Assembly: GCF_900176275.1 (NCBI RefSeq)
Contig: NZ_FWXD01000037.1
Span: forward strand, 1 to 34,943
DNA length: 34,943 bases
Origin: Andreprevotia lacus DSM 23236
Lineage (GTDB): Bacteria > Pseudomonadota > Gammaproteobacteria > Burkholderiales > Chitinibacteraceae
Direction: 5' to 3'
In this document: positions 16,358 through 26,305 of the stretch, piece after piece
How the letters are laid out: the number at the start of each line of letters is the position of its first letter
Numbering within the stretch: position 1 is the stretch's first letter
Program-made: the position numbers and the translations under genes
Notes under the pieces: generated by a model
The model's database searches: none
Told to the model about the DNA's origin: nothing
The model's input: only the letters and a program-made list of their open reading frames with translations

Positions 16358-18358
16358 ATGGCATCGCGTACCGACCTAGCCAACGCCATCCGCGCGCTGG
16401 CGATGGATGCAGTTCAGAAAGCCAACTCCGGCCACCCCGGCATGCCCATGGGCATGGCAGAAATCGCGCTGGCGCTGTGGGGCGAAGGCCCGTATCGCCA
16501 CAATCCGCAAAACCCGCACTGGGCCAACCGCGATCGCTTCATCCTGTCCAATGGTCACGGCTCGATGCTGCAGTACGCGCTGCTGCATCTCACCGGTTAC
16601 GACGTATCCATCGACGACCTCAAGGCATTCCGCCAACTGCACAGCAAGACTGCCGGCCACCCGGAATACGGCTACGCCCCCGGCATCGAAACCACCACTG
16701 GCCCGCTGGGCCAGGGCATCACCAATGCGGTCGGCTTTGCGCTGGCCGAAAAACTGCTGGCGCGTGAATTCAACCAGCCGGGTCTGGACATCGTCGATCA
16801 CCACACCTGGTGCTTCCTCGGTGACGGTTGCCTGATGGAAGGCATCAGCCACGAAGCCGCCGCGCTGGCTGGCACCTGGGGCCTGGGCAAGCTGATCGCG
16901 TTCTGGGACGACAACGGTATCTCCATCGACGGTCACGTGGAAGGCTGGTTCACCGACGACACACCGGGCCGTTTTGAAGCCTATGGCTGGCACGTGGTGC
17001 GCCCGATCGACGGCCACAACCCGGATGCGGTGCTGAAAGCCATCGAAGAAGCCAAGGCCGTCACTGACAAACCGTCGCTGATCTGCTGCAAGACCATCAT
17101 CGGCAAGGGTTCGCCCAACAAGGCCGACAGCCACGACAGCCACGGCTCGCCGCTGGGCGAGGCGGAAATCGCTGCCACCCGTGCTGCCATCGGCTGGAAC
17201 CACGGCCCGTTTGAAATCCCGGCCGATGTCTATGCCGGCTGGGACAAGAAAGCCGCTGGCGCAGCATGGGAAGCCGAGTGGAATGAACTGTTTGCCAAGT
17301 ACGAAGCCGCGCACCCGCAACTGGCGGCCGAATTCAAGCGCCGCAACGCGCACGAGCTGCCGGGCAACTGGAACGAGATCGTTGCGGCTGCAGTAGCGGA
17401 AACCAATGCCAAGGCCGAGACCATTGCCACCCGCAAGGCCAGCCAGAACGCGCTGAACGCCTTCGTGCCTTCGCTGCCGGAAATGCTGGGTGGTTCGGCC
17501 GACCTGACCGGCTCGGTATTCACCAACTGGAAGGGCAGCACACCGCTCAAGCGTGAAGGTAATGCGCTGGTGGGCAACCACATCAGCTACGGTGTGCGCG
17601 AGTTTGGCATGGCCGCCATCATGAACGGTATCCAGCTGCACGGTGGCTGGCGTCCGTATGGCGCCACCTTCCTGATGTTCAGCGAATACGCGCGCAATGC
17701 GCTGCGCATGGCTGCGCTGATGAAGATCCCGACGCTGTTCGTGTTCACGCATGATTCGATCGGTCTGGGCGAAGATGGCCCGACCCACCAGGCCGTGGAG
17801 CAGACCGCGACGCTGCGCCTGATCCCGAACATGAACGTATGGCGTCCGGCCGATACGGTCGAGTCGCTGGTGGCATGGGCGCACGCGATTGAGCAGAAGG
17901 AAACCCCGTCCACGCTGATCTTCAGCCGTCAGAACCTGCAGTTCCAGGCCCGCAGCGACGAGCAGATCGCCAACATCCGCAAGGGTGGCTATGTGCTGCG
18001 CGATGCCGCCAATCCGCAAGTGGTGCTGATCGGCACCGGCTCCGAGCTGGATGTGGCGGTGAAGGCGGCTGCCGTGCTGGGCGAGCAGGGTATCGCCGCG
18101 CGCGTGGTGTCGATGCCGAGCACCAATGTGTTCGACAAGCAGGACAAGGCGTATCAGGCATCGGTGCTGCCGGCTGGCGTGCCGCGCATTGCGATCGAGG
18201 CGGGCGTGACCGATGGCTGGCGCAAGTATGTCGGTCTGGAAGGCGACGTGGTCGGCTTGGATCGCTTCGGCGAATCGGCACCGGCAGGTGAGCTGTTCAA
18301 GCTGTTCGGCTTCACGGTCGACAACCTGGTTGCCAAAGCGAAGGCACTGGTGAAGTAA
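16358..18358 (+). CDS. tkt: Transketolase
   Basis: Thiamine-diphosphate enzyme moving two-carbon ketol units in the non-oxidative pentose phosphate pathway. The 666 residues are of normal length. The thiamine-binding [18 protein letters not shown] segment (about 155-172), the early catalytic histidine region [29 protein letters not shown] and the central [19 protein letters not shown] motif (pyrimidine domain) are intact. AGAGGA stands just before the ATG. It is a single-gene transcription unit bounded by its own promoter/leader and a strong terminator. Confidence 0.96.
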   Translation: MASRTDLANAIRALAMDAVQKANSGHPGMPMGMAEIALALWGEGPYRHNPQNPHWANRDRFILSNGHGSMLQYALLHLTGYDVSIDDLKAFRQLHSKTAGHPEYGYAPGIETTTGPLGQGITNAVGFALAEKLLAREFNQPGLDIVDHHTWCFLGDGCLMEGISHEAAALAGTWGLGKLIAFWDDNGISIDGHVEGWFTDDTPGRFEAYGWHVVRPIDGHNPDAVLKAIEEAKAVTDKPSLICCKTIIGKGSPNKADSHDSHGSPLGEAEIAATRAAIGWNHGPFEIPADVYAGWDKKAAGAAWEAEWNELFAKYEAAHPQLAAEFKRRNAHELPGNWNEIVAAAVAETNAKAETIATRKASQNALNAFVPSLPEMLGGSADLTGSVFTNWKGSTPLKREGNALVGNHISYGVREFGMAAIMNGIQLHGGWRPYGATFLMFSEYARNALRMAALMKIPTLFVFTHDSIGLGEDGPTHQAVEQTATLRLIPNMNVWRPADTVESLVAWAHAIEQKETPSTLIFSRQNLQFQARSDEQIANIRKGGYVLRDAANPQVVLIGTGSELDVAVKAAAVLGEQGIAARVVSMPSTNVFDKQDKAYQASVLPAGVPRIAIEAGVTDGWRKYVGLEGDVVGLDRFGESAPAGELFKLFGFTVDNLVAKAKALVK

Positions 18359-18376
18359 GCAGGCGTCACTGCCAGC

Positions 18377-18404
18377 AAAAAGGGCACCCTCGGGTGTCCT
18401 TTTT
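18377..18404. terminator. Bidirectional rho-independent terminator between tkt and the acidic protein gene
   Basis: AAAAAGGGCACCC pairs with GGGTGTCCTTTTT around a two-base centre, with one G-U pair. The T-run serves the plus strand (tkt) and the A-run gives Ts on the minus strand for the convergent gene ending at 18459. Confidence 0.85.
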
Positions 18405-18458
18405 CATTTTCTCTGCCAGCCTCGTGATCGTGAGGCACTGCCGGCAGCCAGCCCGAAC

Positions 18459-20093
18459 CTAGCGCAGCCCCATGCGGCGCAACTCTTCTTCCACCAGCTC
18501 GGCAATGCGTGGCGCCAGCCGCTGATCCAGTTCCTGGGCGATTTCCTCGGTGAGCTTGCGCAGCGTATCGCCATACAGCGTGGCCACCAGTGCACTGAAA
18601 TGCTGGCGGGTGAGCTGTTCGACCTCACTGGCAATGTCCACGGCCAGCTGGGCGCCTACCGCGGCAGTGATGGCGTACACGTCGCGCTCTTCCACCTGCA
18701 CCGGTGCGGGCGTGGGCAGAACTTCCGCCACAGGCAGCGGCACGGGCGGCGCTGGCGTCGGCAGCACGACGGCGGCGGCGTCAACGATCTCGACTGGCGT
18801 AGCTGTGCTGCCCGGCTCGTCCGGCAGTTCTTCGGGTTCGCCAGTGGCAGCGGTCAGCCAGTCGGCCGAACCCGCTTGTTCCAGCAGTGCGGCAGCAACC
18901 GCGAGAGTCTCACTGTCGGCCAGTGCCGATGCGAGCGAAGTTGTTTCTGGCAGCTGGGTTTCAGCTGGCAATGCTTCGACCGGCAGCGCTTCGACTGGCA
19001 AGGCTGCAGCCTCTGCGGTGCCGGCTGGCGCTACCGTGGTGGTATCCGGGTCTTCCAGCACCAGGTCCCAACCGTGCTCGTCGCCCCCCTGCTGGCGCAT
19101 CGGGGTAAAGCTTGGCACGTCGCCGTGGCGGCGTGCCTGCTCCATGTCCGGAACGGCAGGTGCCGCTTCGTCTGTGCCGACGGTCTGCGCCGCCGGCGTA
19201 TCGGCAGCGGCAGGGACGATGTTTTCTGCTGCCGGGCCTTCCAGCGTGAGATCCCAGCTGGCGTCATCGGCAAAGGTGATCTGCAACTCGTCGCCGGCCG
19301 GTTCGGCCAGCGCTTGCAATGCGGGAGGAGGGGCATCGACAATGCTGGCGACCTCAGCGACCTCAGCGACCTCAGCGACCTCAGCGACCTCAGCGACCTC
19401 AGCGACCTCAGCGACCTCAGCGACCTCAGCGACCTCAGCGACCTCAGCGACCTCAGCGACGGGGGCGGGCCAGTCCGTTTCTTCCCCGTCGTCCCAATGC
19501 AGCGTGGGGATTTCCTCCTCCACCGCCGCAGGCATGTCCAGTGTCAGCGCCGGCTCATCCCAGTCGGCAGCCGCACTGCCTGCCGGGGCGGCGACTTCAA
19601 TGACCTCGTCCTGCGCGGGCAGTTCATCGGCCACCACGCTGACGACCGGTATCGGCGCTTCATCCTGCAATGGCTCCGGCTGCAGGTGGGGGATGTCGGC
19701 AAATGCGCTAGCGTCGAACGACGGTGCAAATGCCGGCTGGGCGGTCAGTGCATCCAGGTCCAGCAGCGGCAGGTCGGTGAATTCCGGTGCTTTCTGTTGT
19801 GGCGGCGGCGAGGGCTTGACCACGGCCGGTGCGGGTGCGTTGACCGGGGGCGGGGCGAGGAATTCGTTGGGGTCGAACATCAGGCCGCCGGCATCGACGG
19901 TCTCGGTCAGTACCGGAATGGCTTCATCATGGCTGGCACCGGGCGGGGCCGGGGTCAGGTCGAGATGGTCATCGGCCTCGTGCGTCAGCACCGGAATGTG
20001 TTCGTCGCGCGCGGGTGTGCCGCGATGGCGCGCCATCAGCGCGTCCATCTTGTTGAACAGCGGACTCATGCTGTCATTGTCCGTACTGCTCAC
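18459..20093 (-). CDS. Acidic low-complexity protein of unknown function downstream of holC
   Basis: A 544-residue, strongly acidic, Ala/Pro/Glu/Val-rich protein that I cannot assign. The start is GTG 20093, overlapping the holC stop (GTGA), with a perfect AAGGAGG six bases ahead. The N-terminal and middle parts look disordered and carry recurring short motifs: IPVLT at about 33 and 59, related IPHL, IPVV and IPTL later, and WDLTLEGP / WDLVLEDP near 275 and 345. Residues 213-248 are twelve perfect Ala-Glu-Val repeats. The last 70 residues (from [10 protein letters not shown]) are predicted amphipathic helices ending in [20 protein letters not shown], likely oligomerising. There is no signal peptide or membrane segment. 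The design recalls polar scaffold proteins such as PopZ, but homology is not shown. Confidence 0.7.
   Translation of the reverse strand: MSSTDNDSMSPLFNKMDALMARHRGTPARDEHIPVLTHEADDHLDLTPAPPGASHDEAIPVLTETVDAGGLMFDPNEFLAPPPVNAPAPAVVKPSPPPQQKAPEFTDLPLLDLDALTAQPAFAPSFDASAFADIPHLQPEPLQDEAPIPVVSVVADELPAQDEVIEVAAPAGSAAADWDEPALTLDMPAAVEEEIPTLHWDDGEETDWPAPVAEVAEVAEVAEVAEVAEVAEVAEVAEVAEVAEVAEVASIVDAPPPALQALAEPAGDELQITFADDASWDLTLEGPAAENIVPAAADTPAAQTVGTDEAAPAVPDMEQARRHGDVPSFTPMRQQGGDEHGWDLVLEDPDTTTVAPAGTAEAAALPVEALPVEALPAETQLPETTSLASALADSETLAVAAALLEQAGSADWLTAATGEPEELPDEPGSTATPVEIVDAAAVVLPTPAPPVPLPVAEVLPTPAPVQVEERDVYAITAAVGAQLAVDIASEVEQLTRQHFSALVATLYGDTLRKLTEEIAQELDQRLAPRIAELVEEELRRMGLR
19350..19460. repeat. 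Twelve perfect 9-bp tandem repeats (GACCTCAGC on plus)
   Basis: Units start at 19350 and recur every 9 bases to 19457, with a partial GAC to 19460. On the coding (minus) strand each is GCTGAGGTC, Ala-Glu-Val. Since 9 is a multiple of 3, gain or loss of units changes length without breaking the frame. The perfect identity at DNA level points to recent expansion by slippage. Confidence 0.97.
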
Positions 20094-20527
20094 GCCGCGC
20101 CTCCTTGTGCCAGTTTGAGCATGTCCACGGCCACCGGCGTGACGCCATGGCCCTGATAGGCCCGCCAGCGCTCGCGCGCTGCGGCCCGTTGTTCTTCGTC
20201 CTGCTCGACGATCTCCACCACGCGCGCATACTGCTGAAAACCCTGAGGCACGCCGTCCGTCCAGTTGAACAGCGCATCGCGCACCTGCAGCTTTTCATGC
20301 CGGTGATCGATGATCACTGGCGTGGCTGCGGCAATGTCGGCATCGGCAGCGCAATGCGGGATGAAGCCGGTTTGCGGCACCTCCCACAGCAGGCGGTCAA
20401 GCGCCGCTGCGGCAGCTTCGCTGCCGGCCAGCACATTCAGCCGCATGCCGCGCGCCACGGCCTTGCCGACCAGTTGGCAGAGCGCCTGCTCGCGGTTGCG
20501 CACGTTGAAGTAGAACGTCACTTCCAT
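20090..20527 (-). CDS. holC: DNA polymerase III subunit chi
   Basis: Chi links the clamp loader (through psi) to single-stranded DNA-binding protein at the replication fork. The 145 residues fit the family: N-terminal VTFYFNVRNREQALCQLVGKA, middle LLWEVPQTGFIPHC and PVIIDH, C-terminal RVVEIVEQDEEQRAAARERWRAYQGHG. It lies 9 bases after the pepA stop and overlaps the next gene by four bases (GTGA). The pepA-holC order is common in proteobacteria. Confidence 0.9.
   Translation of the reverse strand: MEVTFYFNVRNREQALCQLVGKAVARGMRLNVLAGSEAAAAALDRLLWEVPQTGFIPHCAADADIAAATPVIIDHRHEKLQVRDALFNWTDGVPQGFQQYARVVEIVEQDEEQRAAARERWRAYQGHGVTPVAVDMLKLAQGGAA
20100..20106 (-). promoter_or_regulatory. Strong ribosome-binding site for the acidic protein (GTG start)
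   Basis: AAGGAGG on the minus strand, six bases before GTG 20093 and inside the end of holC. It makes the GTG start convincing and predicts efficient translation. Confidence 0.8.
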
Positions 20528-20536
20528 GATACGCGC

Positions 20537-22024
20537 TTACTTCTTGCCCTTCTTGAGGCCGCGCTGCAACAGGTACTCGACCAGCAGCGGCACCGGGCGA
20601 CCGGTGGCCCCCTTGGCGGCGCCGGATTTCCACGCGGTGCCGGCAATGTCCAGATGCGCCCAGTTGTAGTCCTTGGTAAAGCGCGCCAGGAAGCAGGCGG
20701 CCGTGACCGAGCCGGCCGGGCGGCCACCGATGTTGGCCACATCGGCAAAGTTGGACTTGAGCTGCTCCTGGTAATCGTCCCACAGCGGCATGCGCCATGC
20801 CTTGTCGCCGGTATCGTCGGCGGCGGCCAGCAGTGCATCGGCCAGCTCGTCGTTATTGGCATACAGGCCGCTGGCGACATGGCCCAGCGCGATGATGCAG
20901 GCACCGGTCAGCGTGGCGAGGTCGATCACCACTTCCGGCTCGAAACGCGCGGTGTAGGTGAGCGCATCGCACAGGATCAAACGGCCTTCGGCATCGGTAT
21001 TGAGGATTTCGATGGTGGTGCCGGCCATCGACTTGACGATGTCGCCCGGCTTGCTGGCGTTGCCGGCCGGCATGTTCTCGCAGGTGGCGATCACGCCGAC
21101 CAGATTGATGGGCAGGCCCAGCTCGGCCACGGCGCGGAAGGTGCCGAGCACGGCAGCGGCGCCACCCATGTCGTATTTCATTTCATCCATGCCTTCGCCC
21201 GGCTTGAGCGAGATGCCGCCCGAGTCGAAGGTGATGCCCTTGCCCACCAGCGCCACCGGCTTGGCCGATTTGGCGCCGCCACGGTATTCCAGCGTGATCA
21301 GCTTGGGCGGCTGTACCGAGCCCTTGGCGACCGACAGGAAGGAACCCATGCCCAGCGCTTCCAGCTCGGGCGTATCCAGCACGGTGCTCTTCAGACCGTA
21401 GTGGCGCGCCAGCTTGACGGCTTCCTCGGCCAGATAGGTCGGGGTGCAGGCGTTCGGTGGCAGGTTGGCCAGCTCTCGCGTGAAGTTCATGCCGTGGCCG
21501 ACGGCCAGACCGCGTGCCAGACCGGCCTCGGCCGCCTCGGTCTCGCCCTTCTTGGTCACCAGATACTGGATGCGGGTCAGCGCCGGGGCCGGATCGGGTT
21601 CGGACTTGAACGCGGTGAAGCGATACGATTCAAACACGATGGCTTGCGAAATCGCGGCACTGATCACGTCGAGGCTGGCACCCTTGATGCCGCCCAGCCA
21701 GACAGCTGCGCTGGTCAGTTTGGCGCCGATCAGCGCCTTGGCGATCACGTCGGCCAGCTTGCGCGCGCCGGCGGCATCCACCTCTTTACCGGTTTGCACC
21801 AGCAGCAGCTTTTGCAGCTTGCCGCCGGCGGCCGGCAGGTGCGATGCCAGTGTGCTGCCGGCCTTTTCGCCGAATTCATCGCTGCTGGCCAGCGCGCTCA
21901 GTGCGCCATTGCTTGCCGTGTCGAGCTTGCTCAGTGCGCTTGGTAATTTTTTGCCTGCAAGGGGTAAAACCAGGTATTCGGCTTGGGCTTTTTCGGGGGA
22001 GGCGAGATTTATGCTAAATTCCAT
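20537..22024 (-). CDS. pepA: Leucyl aminopeptidase (M17) PepA
   Basis: Cytosolic two-metal aminopeptidase that removes N-terminal residues from peptides; in E. coli PepA is also a DNA-binding protein acting with Xer recombination. The 495 residues include the metal and active-site segments LVGKGITFDSGGISLKP, YDMGGAAAVLG and NTDAEGRLILCDAL, all intact. ATG 22024 is preceded by GGAG at 6-base spacing; longer in-frame readings extend into the shared intergenic region. It is first in pepA-holC-acidic protein and divergent from lptF, an arrangement usual in this group. Confidence 0.95.
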   Translation of the reverse strand: MEFSINLASPEKAQAEYLVLPLAGKKLPSALSKLDTASNGALSALASSDEFGEKAGSTLASHLPAAGGKLQKLLLVQTGKEVDAAGARKLADVIAKALIGAKLTSAAVWLGGIKGASLDVISAAISQAIVFESYRFTAFKSEPDPAPALTRIQYLVTKKGETEAAEAGLARGLAVGHGMNFTRELANLPPNACTPTYLAEEAVKLARHYGLKSTVLDTPELEALGMGSFLSVAKGSVQPPKLITLEYRGGAKSAKPVALVGKGITFDSGGISLKPGEGMDEMKYDMGGAAAVLGTFRAVAELGLPINLVGVIATCENMPAGNASKPGDIVKSMAGTTIEILNTDAEGRLILCDALTYTARFEPEVVIDLATLTGACIIALGHVASGLYANNDELADALLAAADDTGDKAWRMPLWDDYQEQLKSNFADVANIGGRPAGSVTAACFLARFTKDYNWAHLDIAGTAWKSGAAKGATGRPVPLLVEYLLQRGLKKGKK

Positions 22025-22203
22025 GGCGATCTCCAGGCTGGCGCGGGTGGCGACAAGTTGCAGCGCTCCCGTCAGGAAGCAATGCCGCTTGCAGAATGTG
22101 GGTGCATCGTGGTGCAGCGAGACGGCTGCATGCATCCGACAGGCTTGATCGCCCGATTATTTCCCAGCCCCCCTGTCCAGTCAAACCCAGAGCTACTGTA
22201 CGC

Positions 22204-23268
22204 ATGCTGTTTCGAAAAAGCCTGATCCACGAATTGTCGTGGATGGCGATCGCCGTTTTCTCGGTTCTGCTGCTGATGGTGCTGACGACCCAGGTCGTCA
22301 AGCTCATGGGGCAGGCATCGGTTGGCGCGCTCGCGTCCAGTGCCGTATGGGCGCTGATGGGCTTTGCCGCCATCCGTTATCTGCCGGTGCTGATGTCGCT
22401 GATGCTGTTCCTCAGCATCCTGGCCGTGCTGACGCGCATGTGGCGCGATCACGAAATGGTGATCTGGTTTGCCAGTGGCCAGTCGATCAGGAATTTCATC
22501 CGCCCCATTCTTGAATTCGCCATTCCCGTGGTGCTGCTGATTGCTGCCTTGTCGCTGTATGGCTGGCCGTGGGCGCTGAGCAAGGGAGACGAATTCCGCG
22601 AGCGCTCGCTGGCACGGCAGGAAACCACGCAGGTTTCGCCGGGCGTGTTCCGTGAATCGGCCGGGGCTGATCGCGTCTATTTCGTCGAGGACTTCACCGG
22701 CGAGCACACCACGGGCCAGAACGTGTTCGTACAGCTCAAGCAGGGTGATCAGGTCTCTGTGGTGCTGGCGCAGCGTGGTGGCCTGGTGCTGGATGGCAAC
22801 GGCGAGCGCTGGCTGTCGCTGGGCAATGGCCGCATCTATCGCGGCACGCCGGGTTTGCCCAATTTTGAAACGGTGCAGTTCGAACAGGCGCGCCTGCGCA
22901 TCGATACGCCCGACCGGCCGATCTCCAGCCCGTCCACCCGGGCCAGCCCGACCATGAAGCTGCTGGGCAGCAAAGACCCCGAGCAACAGGCTGAAGTGGC
23001 ATGGCGCATTGCCATTCCGGTGTCGGCGCTCATCCTGTCGCTGATGGCCATTCCGCTGGCCTTCTTCAACCCGCGTGGCGGGCGCTCGCTCAACCTGCTG
23101 TACGCCATCGTGCTGTATTTTCTCTACTACAACTGCATCAACATCAATCAGGCGTGGATTGCCGATGGCCGTACCCCCGCCTGGCTGGGCATGTGGCCGC
23201 TGCATGCCGTTGCGGCGGCAATGACCGTGGCGCTGTTTGCCTGGCGCGGCCGGGTGAGGGCAGCGTGA
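22204..23268 (+). CDS. lptF: LPS export ABC transporter permease LptF
   Basis: One of two inner-membrane subunits that, with LptG and the LptB ATPase, extract LPS and drive it to LptC-LptA-LptD. The 354-residue protein starts MLFRKSLIHELSWMAIAVFS and has transmembrane segments near 12-35, 55-75, 98-118 and three near the C-terminus (about 270-350). A periplasmic beta-jellyroll (about 125-260) lies between them. ATG 22204 is chosen because the upstream in-frame extension has no membrane-protein character. It overlaps lptG by one base (TGATG). Confidence 0.93.
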   Translation: MLFRKSLIHELSWMAIAVFSVLLLMVLTTQVVKLMGQASVGALASSAVWALMGFAAIRYLPVLMSLMLFLSILAVLTRMWRDHEMVIWFASGQSIRNFIRPILEFAIPVVLLIAALSLYGWPWALSKGDEFRERSLARQETTQVSPGVFRESAGADRVYFVEDFTGEHTTGQNVFVQLKQGDQVSVVLAQRGGLVLDGNGERWLSLGNGRIYRGTPGLPNFETVQFEQARLRIDTPDRPISSPSTRASPTMKLLGSKDPEQQAEVAWRIAIPVSALILSLMAIPLAFFNPRGGRSLNLLYAIVLYFLYYNCININQAWIADGRTPAWLGMWPLHAVAAAMTVALFAWRGRVRAA

Positions 23269-24347
23269 TGTCCATCCTGTTCCGCTACCTGTTCCGCGAG
23301 CTGACGCTCTACATTCTGTTCACGCTGGCCGGCTTGCTCGGGCTGTATACCTTCTTTGACCTGATTACCGAGCTGTCGTCGCTGGGCAAGGGCGGCTACG
23401 GCCTGAAGGACGCACTGTTCTACATCGTGCTGCAGGCGCCGGCCAATGCCTACGAGCTGATGCCAGTGGCGGCGTTGATCGGCGGCATCTTTGCGCTGGC
23501 TGCGCTGTCCGGGCAATCCGAACTGACGGTGATCCGCGCCTCCGGCGTATCCGTGCGCCGTCTGCTGGTCTGGTTGCTGATGGTGGGCACCGCCTATGGC
23601 GCGCTGACCTTCGTGCTGGGCGAATACATTGCACCGGCCACCAAGCAGATGGCCAACCAGTATCGGCTGTCGGCCACCAAATCCATGCTGGTGAGCGAAT
23701 TCCGCTCCGGCGTATGGGTGAAGGACGGCGCGCAGATCGTCAACATTGCCGAAATGCTGCCCGATCTGACCATTTTCAAAATCCGCATTTACGAGTTCAC
23801 CCCTGATCTGGGCATACGGCGCATTCTGGAAGGCGAGCAGGGCCGCTTCCTCGGCGACGGGCGATGGCAGCTCAATCAGGCGCGCGAAACCTATTTCCAG
23901 CCACGCGATGGTGGCGTGCAGGTGAAGGCCATGCCGCAGACCACCTGGCAGACCCAGGTATCGCCGGAAATGCTGGCGGTGCTGCTGGTCGAGCCCAGCC
24001 AGATGTCGGCGCGCTCTCTGTACAGCTATATCGACCATCTGTCGCGCAACAAGCAAACCACGCAGCGCTACGAGCTGGCCTTGTGGGGCAAGCTCTTTTA
24101 CCCGCTGGCCTGTCTGTCCATGCTGATCATTGCGCTGCCCTTCGCGCAAACGCAACGCCGCAGCAGTAATGTGGGCGTGCGCTTGTTTGCCGGCATCCTG
24201 GTCGGCCTGGCTTTCCATTTCCTCAATCGCATCGTCGTTTACCTGGGCGAGCTCAAAAGCTGGCCGGCCCCGCTGGTGGTGTCGGTGCCGACGGTATTGT
24301 TCATGATCATCGCGCTCATCCTGCTCTGGCGGCAGGAGCGGCGCTAG
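23268..24347 (+). CDS. lptG: LPS export ABC transporter permease LptG
   Basis: Partner of LptF in the LptB2FG complex, 359 residues. It has the typical start [20 protein letters not shown], a coupling region around [20 protein letters not shown], a periplasmic jellyroll (about 130-260) and C-terminal helices beginning near [20 protein letters not shown]. Coupled to lptF by TGATG; galE follows, with its ribosome-binding site TAGGAG overlapping the lptG stop. Confidence 0.93.
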   Translation: MSILFRYLFRELTLYILFTLAGLLGLYTFFDLITELSSLGKGGYGLKDALFYIVLQAPANAYELMPVAALIGGIFALAALSGQSELTVIRASGVSVRRLLVWLLMVGTAYGALTFVLGEYIAPATKQMANQYRLSATKSMLVSEFRSGVWVKDGAQIVNIAEMLPDLTIFKIRIYEFTPDLGIRRILEGEQGRFLGDGRWQLNQARETYFQPRDGGVQVKAMPQTTWQTQVSPEMLAVLLVEPSQMSARSLYSYIDHLSRNKQTTQRYELALWGKLFYPLACLSMLIIALPFAQTQRRSSNVGVRLFAGILVGLAFHFLNRIVVYLGELKSWPAPLVVSVPTVLFMIIALILLWRQERR

Positions 24348-24355
24348 GAGCTCGC

Positions 24356-25369
24356 ATGCACGTGTTGTTGACAGGCGGCGCCGGCTATATCGGCTCGCAC
24401 ACCTATATCGAATTGCTTGCAGCCGGCTTCACGCCGGTGATTTTCGACAACTTCTACAACGCCAAGCCCGAAGTATTGCGCCGGCTGGAAACCATCACCG
24501 GCAAGCCGGTGCTGTGCATCGAGGGCGATATCCGCGACCGCGCCGCGCTGGACGCCGCGTTTGCGCAATACCGCTTTGATGCGGTGATTCACTTTGCTGG
24601 CTGGAAGGCGGTGGGTGAGTCGGTGCAGAAGCCGCTCGAGTATTACGACAACAACGTGGTCGGCACGGTGCGTCTGCTGGAAGCCATGAAGGCGGCCGAC
24701 GTGAAGAGCCTGGTGTTCTCCAGCTCGGCCACCGTCTATGGTGATCCGCACGCGGTGCCGATCACCGAATCGTTCCCGCTGTCGGCCACCAATCCCTATG
24801 GTCGCAGCAAGCTGATGATCGAAGACATGCTGCGTGATCTGCACGTATCGGACGAAAGCTGGAATCTGGCGCTGCTGCGCTATTTCAACCCGGTGGGCGC
24901 GCACGAAAGCGGCCTGATCGGTGAAGATCCGCAAGGCATCCCCAATAACCTGATGCCGTTCGTCGCCCAGGTTGCGGTCGGCAAGCGCGAGCAACTGAGC
25001 GTGTTCGGCAACGATTACCCGACACCCGATGGCACCGGTGTGCGCGACTATATTCACGTGGTCGATCTGGCGCGCGGCCACGTCAAGGCGCTGGAAAAGC
25101 TGGCGCAGAAGCCGGGCCTGATCACCACCAACCTCGGCACCGGTCAGGGCTATTCGGTGCTGGACATGGTGCAGGCGTTTGAGAATGCCAGCGGTCGCAA
25201 GATTCCGTACCAGATCGTGGCACGTCGGCCCGGCGACATCGCCGCCTGCTATGCCGACCCGGCGCGGGCATTTGAACTGCTGGGCTGGAAGGCGGAAAAG
25301 AACCTGCAGGACATGTGCACGGACAGCTGGCGCTGGCAGTCGGCCAATCCGAATGGTTTTTCTGCTTGA
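24356..25369 (+). CDS. galE: UDP-glucose 4-epimerase GalE
   Basis: Interconverts UDP-glucose and UDP-galactose with bound NAD, for galactose use and surface polysaccharide precursors. The 337 residues are of normal length and show the Rossmann motif [10 protein letters not shown] (6-15), the Ser-Thr region [10 protein letters not shown], the catalytic Tyr-Lys pair in NPYGRSK (about 147-153) and the substrate-loop [12 protein letters not shown]. The ATG is 8 bases after the lptG stop with TAGGAG, so it is probably in the lptFG transcript. Placement after lptFG fits an LPS-core or glycan role, which is inferred. Confidence 0.95.
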   Translation: MHVLLTGGAGYIGSHTYIELLAAGFTPVIFDNFYNAKPEVLRRLETITGKPVLCIEGDIRDRAALDAAFAQYRFDAVIHFAGWKAVGESVQKPLEYYDNNVVGTVRLLEAMKAADVKSLVFSSSATVYGDPHAVPITESFPLSATNPYGRSKLMIEDMLRDLHVSDESWNLALLRYFNPVGAHESGLIGEDPQGIPNNLMPFVAQVAVGKREQLSVFGNDYPTPDGTGVRDYIHVVDLARGHVKALEKLAQKPGLITTNLGTGQGYSVLDMVQAFENASGRKIPYQIVARRPGDIAACYADPARAFELLGWKAEKNLQDMCTDSWRWQSANPNGFSA

Positions 25370-25438
25370 GTTTTCTTGGCTTGATTGCGCCGGCCCGGCC
25401 GGTTAGCCTTACACGGTAAACAGTTTCAGTCGGTGCTT

Positions 25439-26278
25439 ATGACACTACGCTTCACCAAGATGCAGGGCCTCGGCAACGATTTCATCGTGCTGGACGGCGT
25501 GCGCAACCCGATCGCCCTTGATGCCGCCCAGGTGCAGCAGCTGGGTGACCGCCATTTCGGCGTGGGCTTTGACCAGCTTTTGCTGGTCGAACCCGCGCAG
25601 CAAGCCGGCCATGATTTCCGCTATCGCATCTTCAACAGCAGTGGCGAAGAGGTTGAGCATTGCGGCAATGGCGCACGTTGCTTCCTCAAGTTCGTGCGCG
25701 ATCAGGGCCTGACCGACAAGCGCGAACTGGCAGTGGAAACCGCACGCGGCGTGATCTATCCCAAGCTGGAAGACAATGGCGAAGTGACCGTCGACATGGG
25801 CCCGCCCGAACTGCACGCGGCCGAAGTGCCATTTTTGGCCGAGCACGAGGCGGTGATTCACCCCTTGCAGGTGGGTGACGAGGTATTCGATATCACCGCC
25901 GTATCGATGGGCAACCCGCATGCGGTGCAGGTGGTCGACGATGTCGATACCGACCTGGTGCAACGTGTTGGCCCGCTGATTGAAAAGCACGCGCGCTTTC
26001 CGCGCAAGGTCAATGCCGGCTTCATGCAGATTGTCAGCCGTGACGCGATCAAGCTGCGCGTGTACGAGCGTGGCGCGGGCGAGACACTGGCCTGCGGCAC
26101 CGGCGCATGTGCGGCCGTGGTGGCCGGCATCCAGCGTGGTTTGCTCAATGGCCGCGTGCGCGTGAGCACGCGCGGCGGCGATCTCACCATTGCATGGGCG
26201 GGCGGTGATGCCCCGGTGCTGATGACCGGCCCGGCCGTAACGGTATTTGAAGGCGTGATCAACCTCCCGGAAGCCTGA
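25439..26278 (+). CDS. dapF: Diaminopimelate epimerase DapF
   Basis: Converts LL- to meso-diaminopimelate for lysine and peptidoglycan synthesis. The 279-residue protein has the two catalytic cysteines: Cys 75 in EHCGNGARC and Cys 219 in LACGTGACA. The N-terminal [16 protein letters not shown] is diagnostic. ATG 25439 fits that start; an upstream ATG at 25385 only adds residues without family resemblance. It opens dapF-DUF484-xerC-amidase, an order well conserved in proteobacteria, and lies 69 bases after galE. Confidence 0.96.
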   Translation: MTLRFTKMQGLGNDFIVLDGVRNPIALDAAQVQQLGDRHFGVGFDQLLLVEPAQQAGHDFRYRIFNSSGEEVEHCGNGARCFLKFVRDQGLTDKRELAVETARGVIYPKLEDNGEVTVDMGPPELHAAEVPFLAEHEAVIHPLQVGDEVFDITAVSMGNPHAVQVVDDVDTDLVQRVGPLIEKHARFPRKVNAGFMQIVSRDAIKLRVYERGAGETLACGTGACAAVVAGIQRGLLNGRVRVSTRGGDLTIAWAGGDAPVLMTGPAVTVFEGVINLPEA

Positions 26279-26305
26279 GCTTCCGCCGTGGAACAAGGGG
26301 ATACG

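Noticed and set aside
19350-19460. Possible CRISPR array
   Set aside because: Repeats are 9 bp, contiguous and without spacers, and there are no cas genes; it is an in-gene tandem repeat.
18550-20156. Two long plus-strand frames (Ser-Ala-Thr and Asp-Leu-Ser repeats) opposite the acidic protein
   Set aside because: The 9-bp repeat keeps all frames open. The minus-strand frame has the coupled start, the perfect ribosome-binding site and a sensible helical C-terminus, so the plus frames are shadows.
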